A stretch of DNA of 64,000 nucleotides, taken from assembly GCA_038750655.1 (NCBI GenBank), contig JBCDGZ010000020.1, positions 1-64,000 on the forward strand, written 5' to 3'. The position numbers and the translations under genes were made by a program. This DNA comes from JBCDGZ01 sp038750655. GTDB lineage: Bacteria; Bacteroidota; Bacteroidia; Chitinophagales; Saprospiraceae. Numbering within the stretch: the first letter of the stretch is position 1; the number at the start of each line of letters is the position of its first letter. This document shows positions 45,674 to 53,410 of this stretch, piece by piece. Below the pieces are notes generated by a model. It ran no database searches and was not told the DNA's origin. It saw only the letters and a list, made by a program, of their open reading frames with translations.

Positions 45674-48232
45674 TTAGAGATTGACTTTGACCAGTCGGCC
45701 CTCTTCATCGATTACGACAAAGGCACCTTTGAAGCCGGAGTCAATAGCTTTTTGGCGGACAGCGATGGCCTCATCCAGGTTAGCGAAACCTCCGAGTAGC
45801 ATGATGGTAAAATCACCTTTGCTTTGCATTTCCAGATCCCCGAGGCCTTCTACTGCATTCTTGTTAAAAAATTGTGGGTTTTTGTACGCGGCCAGCCGCA
45901 CCTTGTAAGGGCTTTGGTTGCTGGTGGCTTTGGGTACAGGAGGTGCAGGTTGATCTTCCACTTTCGGTTGCTCTTCTTCGTAACTATAATCATTGGCTGG
46001 AGACGTAGCGGGCTCCGTTGGCGGGCCGTAGAACTCTACGCCGCTGGTTCGCTCCAAATCCTCCGCAACAATAAAGGCGGATTTATAGCCCTCGGCTCTC
46101 AGCTTCTGCTGGGCCTCAACGGCCGCTTCGCGCGTAGCGTAGATACCGATTCGAAATTTCTTGTAGCCTTTTTCTGTCCGACTGTAGAGGTTTCCGATAC
46201 TGTTAAGCTTACGGTATTTGGTAATATCTGCTTTACGGTTGGCGTAAACGGCTGCGATTTGTACCGAAAAGCCTTCTTCGATGGCGGGCGACGAAGGCGG
46301 GGGTTCCGTTGCGGTCTCATCAGTACTGGCCGTAGCGGAATCATCAATCGTCGTATTGTCGTCAATCGAGGGAGGTGGAGGGATACTTCCCGGACCACCC
46401 GTAGTCGGTGAGGGCGAGGGATTAGCAACCACTGGGCTTTCGATGCTGGTTACGGCTGGGCGAAACATGATCACTCCCAGTAGGCTCTTATCGCTTCCGT
46501 CCCTAGTTTGAATAGCATTTTGGGTATCCAAAAATCCAGCTTTAGAATAGCGGATGATATAGCTGGTATTATCGCGAAGAGCTAAGGAATAAGCGCCATT
46601 TGCATCCGTGCGGGTTTCCAGCTTGTCTCCGGTGTTGCGATCGGTAGCCCGGATAAAGACATCGGCGACGGAGGAATTATCGGTGCTGTTCAGTACCCTG
46701 CCGATCAGCTTATCTGCTTCTTTATTTAGGGTCACTTCAAAACTGCGCGTCTTGCGCTTACCCGTCGATCGGATATTGAGGGCGAAGCTGTCGTAGCCTT
46801 TTTTGCTGACCATGACTTTGCAATCTAGTCCTTCTAGGGCCTGAAAGCTATACATTCCAGCCGAATTAGTGGCGTAGACCGATTCGCTACAATCCGAGAA
46901 GTCCAGGCTGGCTCCGGCAATCGGCGAGCGGTCTTTGGCGTCAAGGACATAGATTTCCAGCTTATCCGTCATTCGGGTTACCTGATAAATATCTTCCCGG
47001 CCTTTACCTCCGAGGCGGTTGGAAGTAAAATAGCCGATGTTATTATTGTTGTCGAAAACGAAGTTATAATCGTCTCTTGAAGAATTGACGCCGTTGCCGA
47101 GGTGAAAGACCTTGGCCCAATCACCGGCGAGGCGTTCGGCGCGGAAGATGTCCATCCCGCCGAGTCCTTGGTGCCAATCGGAGGAGAAATAGAGGCTATT
47201 GCCATCGATGTAGGGCGAGATTTCGTTGCCCGGAGAGTTGATGACGGGCCCTAGATTGGCTGGGGTCGACCAGGTGTTTCCGGTACGGCGGGTGACGTAG
47301 ATGTCATAGCCCCCGTAGCCGTCGGGGCGGTTGGAGGCGAAGTAGAGGGTGTTGCCATTATCGGCGAAGGCGGGGTAGCCGGAGGAGTAGCCGCTTCCGT
47401 TGAAGTCGAAGGGGCGAGAGTTATTCCAATCTCCGCCGGCGTCGGCCTCGGCGATGTAGATACTTAGTTCTATACCACTAGAGGGAATCTGGCGGGTGCC
47501 TTCGACGAAGTTATTTTTAGTGTAAGCGACCCATTTTCCATCCTCACTGTAGGACAAAGGTCCTTCGTTGAATTCATTGTGAATATCGCTGCGCAGGTGC
47601 TTAGGAAGTTTCAGAAACGACTTATCATCCCGAGAAGTCAGGTAGAGTTGATTGGCAGCATTGCCCATCCAATCGGTGCCGGCACTGCTGTTGTTGGAAC
47701 GTGGAATATCTGTACGGGAAGAAGAATAGATGACCTTTTGTCCAAAAAAAGTAGCTCCAAAATCAGAGGCCGAGCTATTGGCGTATTCATTTTTCACCCG
47801 ATAAAGCGGCTTCACCCCACGCATGGATAAGGCAAAATCGCAATTTTCGGCGTAGTGATTACCAAACACCGGCTGCCCTTCGGCGTAGAGCAAAAACCAT
47901 TCTTTGGCCTTTTCGTACTGCCCCTTATTCATCAGCGTCTTGGCGTAGTTGAATAGGTGTAGCGGATCGATGCCCTTTTGCTGCACGGCCTTTTCGTACC
48001 AGCTCAAAGCATCATCAATTTGGTTGAGCTGCCGATAGCATTCGGCTATTCTAGCCAATGCCACCACATTATTCGGGTCCTTATCCAACACCTTACGGTA
48101 GGATTTAATGGCTAGACTAAATGCGTAGAGTTCGTATTCTTTGTTGGCTTTTTTGAGTGTAGATTGAGCCGGTAGTTGTATGCTGGTCGCTAAAATGGCC
48201 AACATAAGGATAGATTGGAATATGTGTTTCAT
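45674..48232 (-). CDS. Exported TPR-PD40 protein with two C-terminal SPOR-like domains
   Basis: An 852-residue protein. Signal peptide (LMLAILATSIQLPAQ), TPRs from about 30 to 130 (KSYRKVLDKDPNNVVALARI, NYAKTLMNKGQYEKAKEW), a PD40/WD40-like propeller from about 160 to 410 (YFASNRPDGYGGYDIYV, LYFSSDWHQGLGGMDIF, GYFTSNRLGGKGREDIY), and two carboxypeptidase-regulatory-like domains. After a Pro/Ser/Thr linker come two SPOR-like domains (GFSVQIAAVYANRKADITKY and SPYKVRLAAYKNPQFFNKN). The front part matches PorE-type envelope proteins, but SPOR stands where PorE has an OmpA domain. It probably binds denuded peptidoglycan. Confidence 0.8.
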   Translation of the reverse strand: MKHIFQSILMLAILATSIQLPAQSTLKKANKEYELYAFSLAIKSYRKVLDKDPNNVVALARIAECYRQLNQIDDALSWYEKAVQQKGIDPLHLFNYAKTLMNKGQYEKAKEWFLLYAEGQPVFGNHYAENCDFALSMRGVKPLYRVKNEYANSSASDFGATFFGQKVIYSSSRTDIPRSNNSSAGTDWMGNAANQLYLTSRDDKSFLKLPKHLRSDIHNEFNEGPLSYSEDGKWVAYTKNNFVEGTRQIPSSGIELSIYIAEADAGGDWNNSRPFDFNGSGYSSGYPAFADNGNTLYFASNRPDGYGGYDIYVTRRTGNTWSTPANLGPVINSPGNEISPYIDGNSLYFSSDWHQGLGGMDIFRAERLAGDWAKVFHLGNGVNSSRDDYNFVFDNNNNIGYFTSNRLGGKGREDIYQVTRMTDKLEIYVLDAKDRSPIAGASLDFSDCSESVYATNSAGMYSFQALEGLDCKVMVSKKGYDSFALNIRSTGKRKTRSFEVTLNKEADKLIGRVLNSTDNSSVADVFIRATDRNTGDKLETRTDANGAYSLALRDNTSYIIRYSKAGFLDTQNAIQTRDGSDKSLLGVIMFRPAVTSIESPVVANPSPSPTTGGPGSIPPPPSIDDNTTIDDSATASTDETATEPPPSSPAIEEGFSVQIAAVYANRKADITKYRKLNSIGNLYSRTEKGYKKFRIGIYATREAAVEAQQKLRAEGYKSAFIVAEDLERTSGVEFYGPPTEPATSPANDYSYEEEQPKVEDQPAPPVPKATSNQSPYKVRLAAYKNPQFFNKNAVEGLGDLEMQSKGDFTIMLLGGFANLDEAIAVRQKAIDSGFKGAFVVIDEEGRLVKVNL

Positions 48233-48456
48233 ATTGTAAAGAACGGTTTTTCTTGCTGGTTACCAAAATCTTGCCCTGCTTGTTCTGAACACTTTAACTG
48301 TCATATTAATCACAAAATTATACCAAATCCGCGACAAATAGACGGTTTAAGCTGGAATAACTTCCCCCTTTAGATGGCAAACTGAGTAGATATAGTACAA
48401 ATTACCCCTGTTTTAATAGAATTTTAACGACTTTTGAAAGGTAAATAGGAATAGTC

Positions 48457-48882
48457 ATGATTGATAAATTCAAAAAGACCTGGCAGCAGGCCAGCGAAAT
48501 CATTAAGGAACAAGCCAATACCCTAAGTGACGGTGCTCTGGATAAGACCTATAAGCTTTTTGATCAATGGGCAACCGTCTTCCCGCAGCTACAAGAAAAC
48601 GGACTGATGATGAAAAGCTTTGGCATTAGTGTAGCCCTTAGCCCGGCGATGGAGGTCGTATTGGAAGGGGCGGCCCTTGAGTTCAGCCCTGAGCGCCTGC
48701 AGGAACTGATTGAAGAAAATCGTAGCAGCACTATTTTAACGTCCATATTCCGTACCATGAAAATGGCTGTGGATTTACACATCAAAACCGAGGGCCCAGA
48801 CTTCGGTCCTATTCATTTGAAGATCGTAGTCAAAATCCCCCCAGAAATCAAGGTAGTCTTGGGAGAGCCCAGTATTCTCTAA
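48457..48882 (+). CDS. Hypothetical cytoplasmic protein
   Basis: A 141-residue protein with an amphipathic N-terminal helix (FKKTWQQASEIIKEQANTLS) and a second half of alternating strands (GISVALSPAMEVVLEGAALE, DLHIKTEGPDFGPIHLKIVV, PPEIKVVLG). No signal peptide, membrane segment or known motif. It stands alone between a minus-strand gene and a 331-nt gap. I do not recognise it. Confidence 0.55.
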   Translation: MIDKFKKTWQQASEIIKEQANTLSDGALDKTYKLFDQWATVFPQLQENGLMMKSFGISVALSPAMEVVLEGAALEFSPERLQELIEENRSSTILTSIFRTMKMAVDLHIKTEGPDFGPIHLKIVVKIPPEIKVVLGEPSIL

Positions 48883-49213
48883 ATTATATCAAAAAGTAAG
48901 GCTGTCACAAAAAGGGAGAATTCCAGGTACTATTTAGTGGAAAACCATTTTCACAAATGGGGCTTTATGCTTATACCTCAAGCTCCCAATTGGCGGCCAT
49001 ACAGTTAAATATACCAGAAAACCATCACCTTTGGAAAAGCAAAGGTTAGAGGGGGGGCCAGAAGTAAAATCCGTTTTTTTCAAAAAATAAAAGCCTCTTA
49101 GCTGTTGTAAAGTTAGCACACTATTTGATCCGCATAGCACAAATAACAGACCCCGTACCACTTACAATACATAACCAAGACTATTTATATTTTAATCCCA
49201 AAAATTTTAAAAT
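48883..49213. other. Intergenic region
   Basis: 331 nt. It contains GGCTGTCACAAAAAGGG near 48900-48916, which looks like one end of an insertion sequence, but no matching inverted end or transposase is present. A G-run (49052-49058) and an A/T-rich stretch follow. A 75-codon minus-strand frame (48934-49161) has no protein character that I trust. Confidence 0.45.
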
Positions 49214-49600
49214 ATGAATAGTTTAACCACTATCGACCTCGACAACCAACCACTAATAGAACAAATCTACGGTATCATTGATACCAAAATTCAATATATA
49301 GACTATCAAACCAATCGAATGGTCAACAACCTGATCGGATTCGACATCAACGACGTTCCTGAACCCGATCAGGAGGTAGCAGGTTTCGACAATGCGGATA
49401 ATGCCCATACGAACTGCGATAGCTTTCTGACTCAGCTGGAGCAGCACAGTAAGACCAAGCGCCTTTTATTGCTCATGCGCTCTTATTTATCGGAGTTGAA
49501 TGCCCGAATCATCTTCGAATTGCTATCCAATGATCAATTTCGACAGTTTGAAGAAAAGGGTTTAAAGATGCACCTGGAGCTGAGGATGAAAGATCGATGA
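49214..49600 (+). CDS. Hypothetical small helical protein
   Basis: A 128-residue acidic soluble protein. Helices are likely in the first third (LIEQIYGIIDTKIQYIDYQT) and last third (TKRLLLLMRSYLSELNARII, RQFEEKGLKMHLELRMK), with an acidic linker (DINDVPEPDQEVAGFDNAD). No signal or membrane segment. It ends 8 nt from the convergent nucleotidyltransferase gene. Family not recognised. Confidence 0.55.
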   Translation: MNSLTTIDLDNQPLIEQIYGIIDTKIQYIDYQTNRMVNNLIGFDINDVPEPDQEVAGFDNADNAHTNCDSFLTQLEQHSKTKRLLLLMRSYLSELNARIIFELLSNDQFRQFEEKGLKMHLELRMKDR

Positions 49601-49607
49601 GTCCAAC

Positions 49608-50675
49608 TTAAGCCTTGCTGCGATACCACGCTTTGCGAAGGGTGTACAGCAATTGATTGACCTGCGCAAAATCAGGTTGCTCGGGCAAGGAGCTGTCTTT
49701 GTAAGCTTGCTCTATGCGCAGCAATTGTTGTTCTGCACGCCGAATCAATTCCTCGTATTCAAATGCTCCTCTCCTAATCGCCAAAAGTGCTTCTCGATTG
49801 GGCCGTCTGACCAGCAGTTCTCCCCGACTCAAAATTTCTTCAGCCATATCCAGCAGCCGAAACGTATGCATCATATTCTTGGCATCGTAATTCTTCCCGT
49901 GGGTCAACGTATTTTGATAACGCGACTCATTACGCTTGTCCACCCATTCCCAGTAATCACGATAATCCCTGCAATACTTACTGTAGCCATCTTTATTAAA
50001 GGACAGATAAGCAATAGCTTTTACCCCTTTGGGGATACTGCTCAGAGCCACCTCATTGGCCTTTTCATTTCGGAGAATCCCCTTGAAGCCCAGACTGCTA
50101 TCTTTATCATAAAAGAGGCTGTACATATCGCGCATGTGTGATAACTTGGCCAGGCCACACTTTTCCTGTAGTATCCCGCGCTGCTCTAGCCAATAAAGCA
50201 GCGGAACGGAAGCTTGATTATCTACCACATAACAAAACTGCAAGATAGATTTGCGCTCCTTCTCCACCGGATTCCTGATCTTCTTATTAAGTCCTCTGGC
50301 TTTGCGAATCTGCGTCATGGCGTAGCCTGCGAAGCTATCCTTGCATTTTTTCGACAAAAACAACTCGGCTTTGATGGATCGAAACAAAGGATGGCAGTAA
50401 AGGACCTTATCCTCTGGTGTATTCAGCATTTCCAGCAGATTAGGGTTGTTCTTGTAAAGCAATTCAATGAAGCGCCCCAGCTCATAGAAGACAATGTCAT
50501 TGCTTTCATTATTGACCTGTTCCACTGTTTGTAGACCGTAAAAGTCCTCCTCTGGCAGCACAAAGACGCCTTTAATGTCAGTATCAGAATGAGGCAGTTC
50601 CAGGCCATAGGCCCGGCTACCGCTGATGCATTCGAAGAGAATTAATTGGCGCAGGCGCAGTTCATCGATGGTCAT
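49608..50675 (-). CDS. Predicted nucleotidyltransferase, YcgL/RlaP-like (copy 1)
   Basis: A 355-residue soluble protein of the polymerase-beta nucleotidyltransferase superfamily. The active-site pattern G-S-R-A-Y-G-x8-D-T-D is in SGSRAYGLELPHSDTDIKG (residues 18-36), with a likely third acidic residue in FYELGRF. A long helical C-terminal half follows. The layout fits the COG3541/RlaP family, which has been linked to RNA ligase and RNA repair genes elsewhere. None of those partners is nearby. The neighbouring gene, 1 nt upstream, is a shorter paralogue. Substrate unknown. Confidence 0.75.
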   Translation of the reverse strand: MTIDELRLRQLILFECISGSRAYGLELPHSDTDIKGVFVLPEEDFYGLQTVEQVNNESNDIVFYELGRFIELLYKNNPNLLEMLNTPEDKVLYCHPLFRSIKAELFLSKKCKDSFAGYAMTQIRKARGLNKKIRNPVEKERKSILQFCYVVDNQASVPLLYWLEQRGILQEKCGLAKLSHMRDMYSLFYDKDSSLGFKGILRNEKANEVALSSIPKGVKAIAYLSFNKDGYSKYCRDYRDYWEWVDKRNESRYQNTLTHGKNYDAKNMMHTFRLLDMAEEILSRGELLVRRPNREALLAIRRGAFEYEELIRRAEQQLLRIEQAYKDSSLPEQPDFAQVNQLLYTLRKAWYRSKA

Positions 50676-50676
50676 A

Positions 50677-51438
50677 CTAAATATTTAGAAAGGACCTAAA
50701 TAGCTCATCCAGCGGTCTGATAGATACCTGCTGATTGGGTGGTAAATCCTCGGCTAGCCCCCTACAGCGTTCCATTTCCTCGTGGACAAATTCTTGGATG
50801 ATCGGAATGACGGGGGTAAACTCCCCTTCTTTGGCTTTTAGCTTACGTTCCCAAAGCTTATGAATAGCAGCCAGCAAGTCGGTTTCCCCCTCTAAGCTGG
50901 TCAGGAGGTCCTTGAACTCCAACGGGGGGACGCCTTGCTGGGTAATAATCCAGCGCGCTGCCAGCAGTGGGCGCAGGACGTAGAAGTACTTCTTGATGTT
51001 TATGCTGTCCCCTTCCAGTCCCGCTTTTAATGCATTACGACCAATACCTAGATAATGATTGATCAAATGGCGAGGTTGACAATAGGATTCGGCCAAGGCC
51101 CACACCTTTTCCTTAAAGTGAAGGTTTTCCTCATAAATAATAGGCGACTGTAGCCATTCAAAGGGCGTCGCATTCGATTTGCCGAACAAGCGTAGGAATT
51201 TACGGATGTCCCAGCCAATCACATCCAAATCTTCATTGATTGGATACTGCAACATATCCTTACGATTATGAATGGAGAAGTACCAATCGTGAGGTTTGAG
51301 GTAAACAAATCGGACATCATAATCGCTATCTGGCGAAGGGAAGCCCCAGGCGCGGCTCCCGCTTTCGCAAGCATAAAGGATCGTCAAATCTTTTTCCAGC
51401 GCGATGCTGCTAAGTTTATGTTGTATAGCTGCTTTCAA
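50677..51438 (-). CDS. Predicted nucleotidyltransferase, YcgL/RlaP-like (copy 2)
   Basis: A 253-residue protein with the same active-site pattern in SGSRAWGFPSPDSDYDVRF (residues 26-44) and DVIGWDIRKFLRL as the likely third acidic site. DVRFVYLKPHDWYFSI, then a helical domain (LGIGRNALKAG, YVLRPLLAARWI) is typical of the YcgL-like family. It is more compact than the downstream copy. It forms an operon: VOC gene, this gene, copy 1, with gaps of 3 and 1 nt. Function unknown; nucleotide transfer to RNA or protein is inferred. Confidence 0.78.
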   Translation of the reverse strand: MKAAIQHKLSSIALEKDLTILYACESGSRAWGFPSPDSDYDVRFVYLKPHDWYFSIHNRKDMLQYPINEDLDVIGWDIRKFLRLFGKSNATPFEWLQSPIIYEENLHFKEKVWALAESYCQPRHLINHYLGIGRNALKAGLEGDSINIKKYFYVLRPLLAARWIITQQGVPPLEFKDLLTSLEGETDLLAAIHKLWERKLKAKEGEFTPVIPIIQEFVHEEMERCRGLAEDLPPNQQVSIRPLDELFRSFLNI

Positions 51439-51441
51439 AAC

Positions 51442-51858
51442 CTAATGTGTTGTTTTTCCTTCGTATCCATTGGAAAAGGTCACATCCACAGGTTCCCAAA
51501 GTTGAATCTTGTTGCCTTCAAGGTCCATAATATGAGCAAATTTTCCGTAGTCATAACTTTCCATTTCACCGATAATCTGGACGCCTTCTTTCTTCAGTTC
51601 CACCAACAGCTGCTCCAAGTCCGCAACGCGAAAGTTAATCATAAAATCCTTCTCTGAAGGCTGAAAATACTCCGTATCTGCCTTAAAAGGACTCCATTGC
51701 GTATAGGCCTTTTGGTCGGGATTTTCGGATAAGCGCCATTCAAACATCGTACCGTACTGATCCGTATTTAAGCCCAGGTGCTTGTTGTACCATTCCTTGG
51801 TCTTTTCGGGGTCTTGAGATTTAAAGAAGATACCACCGATTCCGGTTACTCTTTTCAT
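51442..51858 (-). CDS. VOC-family (glyoxalase/bleomycin-resistance-like) protein
   Basis: A 138-residue protein with two beta-alpha-beta-beta-beta units: VTGIGGIFFKSQDPEKTKEW and FMINFRVADLEQLLVELKKE, ending in FAHIMDLEGNKIQLWEP. The final Glu is the usual metal ligand, but the first-strand His of glyoxalases is Gly/Phe here, so metal chemistry may differ. It is the first gene of a three-gene unit with two nucleotidyltransferases. Confidence 0.82.
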   Translation of the reverse strand: MKRVTGIGGIFFKSQDPEKTKEWYNKHLGLNTDQYGTMFEWRLSENPDQKAYTQWSPFKADTEYFQPSEKDFMINFRVADLEQLLVELKKEGVQIIGEMESYDYGKFAHIMDLEGNKIQLWEPVDVTFSNGYEGKTTH

Positions 51859-52340
51859 GTAATTGTATTTTAGTGTAAAAAATTCCTTTGATCTATATAC
51901 CTGAGGTTTAATCTATGGATGACCTTATAAAATGTAAAAGGGCCAAAAGATTTTGCAATTTAAAACATTTTGTATTACATTACAGGCGCATTTCGATGTT
52001 GTTACCGTCCTAGACTGCATTTTCTCCGATTGATGACGATGGCAATTCTTTAGAGACATATCTCCTTTTTCTTTCAAAGGCCTAGAAGGAAGAAGGATGC
52101 CTTTAAAAGGCGCTTTTGCGATTCACAGCTACTCAAAGTATGACAGACAGCAGAGCCTGGACGGCTATGGCTGGTGTACAACTTTGAGCGGAGTGGGTCG
52201 GCGGCGGTGGCAGAGTGGGCGGGTCCCTCCCACTTTTGCCCAAACACTATCCCTTATCTTTTTACCCCTCTATTTGTTTTCTCTCCTCCTCCTCAAAACC
52301 CCAAAATACAAACTCCCTCAGACCTCTTCTGCCCTACCAT
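51859..52340. other. Intergenic region without a recognised gene
   Basis: 482 nt. The left half is AT-rich. The right half (about 52215-52375) is strongly pyrimidine-rich on the plus strand. An open frame 52097-52585 runs into the antisense of the nitrilase gene and has no protein-like features. GCCTTT-A-AAAGGC (52099-52111) is a small hairpin. I see no RNA gene. Confidence 0.5.
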
Positions 52341-53285
52341 TTACCCCTGCTCCTCCCCTCGACAATCAATCCACTCCGGCTGCGCCGGCGCATCGAAGTG
52401 AAACACATCCGGGCGATGGTAGTGCCCAATCGGATCAAAGTCCAAGTAGCTGCGGAGCAGCAGCGAGGGGTCAAGATCAGCGTAAAGGATGCCCTCCTGA
52501 TCCCAAAGGGGACCCACCAGGGCCTCCCCATCTGGGCCCACAATCACGCTGCCCCCCCGGCAATCCACCTGCCCCTCCGCACTGACCGCAGCTCGCAGTG
52601 CTTCAGGATAGTCCGTTCCTCGATAGTACTGATTACACCCCAGCACAAAACAGCGCCCTTCCAAAGCGATATGCCGAAGGCTGTGCTGCCAGGCCGCCCG
52701 GCTATCGGCCGTTGGCGCCAGGTAGAGGTCGACGCCTCGGCGGTAGAGGGCCATGCGGGCCGCAGGCATCAGGTTTTCCCAGCAAATCAGGCCACTGATG
52801 CGGCCGAAGGCCGTACGCAAGCCGATCAGGCCGCGGCCGTCGCCCTCGCCCCAGATGACCCGCTCCGTGCCGGTGGGCTTGAGCTTGCGGTGGCTGCCGA
52901 GCAGGCGACCATCGGGGGCAAAGTAGAGCAGAGAGCAGTAGAGGCTGCCGTCGATATGGCCGCGCTCGATGGCGCCCATAGCAACAAAAAGGCCAGCGCG
53001 GGCGATGGCGGCTTGAAGCGGTTGGAGGCTGGGGCCGTCTAGGTCGACGGTATTGCGGTAGTAGGCTTCCCAGAGTTGGCGACCTTCGGGGGTACGGCTG
53101 CCAACGGCAGCGCCGAAGCTGAGGCCGCGGGGATAGGTGCCGAGGAAAGCCTCGGGGAAGAGGGCCAGGGAGGCCCCCGCCGCCGCCGCTTCCTCAATGA
53201 GGGCGATGGCTTTAGCGATGCTTTTTTCCAAATCAAAGAAAACAGAGGCCGCCTGTACTACGGCGACTTTTACAGCTTGATCCAT
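52341..53285 (-). CDS. Nitrilase-superfamily carbon-nitrogen hydrolase
   Basis: A 314-residue cytoplasmic enzyme with the Glu-Lys-Cys triad: Glu in LALFPEAFLGTYPRG, Lys in HRKLKPTGTERVIWGEGDG, Cys in SGLICWENLMP. HRKLKPT..E and CWEN are typical of true nitrilases (nitrile to acid and ammonia) and cyanide-hydrolase relatives, rather than amidases. The C-terminal HYHRPDVFHF also fits nitrilases. The ATG at 53285 is used because the longer frame to 53366 begins inside a terminator. The substrate cannot be told. Confidence 0.9.
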   Translation of the reverse strand: MDQAVKVAVVQAASVFFDLEKSIAKAIALIEEAAAAGASLALFPEAFLGTYPRGLSFGAAVGSRTPEGRQLWEAYYRNTVDLDGPSLQPLQAAIARAGLFVAMGAIERGHIDGSLYCSLLYFAPDGRLLGSHRKLKPTGTERVIWGEGDGRGLIGLRTAFGRISGLICWENLMPAARMALYRRGVDLYLAPTADSRAAWQHSLRHIALEGRCFVLGCNQYYRGTDYPEALRAAVSAEGQVDCRGGSVIVGPDGEALVGPLWDQEGILYADLDPSLLLRSYLDFDPIGHYHRPDVFHFDAPAQPEWIDCRGEEQG

Positions 53286-53342
53286 TGAATAAAGATGAGA
53301 ATAATCGAGCAAAAGGAGCGTACTCGGCGAGCTTAAAATGAA

Positions 53343-53382
53343 AATAGGTTGGCAAAATGATCGCACATTCTGCCAACCTATT
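53343..53382 (-). terminator. Intrinsic terminator of the giant adhesin gene
   Basis: Perfect 12-bp stem AATAGGTTGGCA/TGCCAACCTATT (53343-53354 with 53371-53382), with inner ATG/CAT pairs, then a T-rich stretch on the minus strand. It begins about 29 nt after the stop. Confidence 0.85.
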
Positions 53383-53410
53383 AACCTATTTTTGGCCTTA
53401 GTTAAAAAGG

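Noticed and set aside
48900..48920. Insertion-sequence end (GGCTGTCACAAAAAG)
   Set aside because: Only one end is seen; no inverted partner, target duplication or transposase in the surrounding 300 nt.
52097..52585. Plus-strand open frame of 162 codons
   Set aside because: It is Pro/Ser/Arg-rich, has no protein-like pattern and is largely antisense to the nitrilase gene.
53286..53366. Longer N-terminus of the nitrilase
   Set aside because: It would start within the adhesin-gene terminator; nitrilases begin near the VAVVQAA strand, which fits the ATG at 53285.
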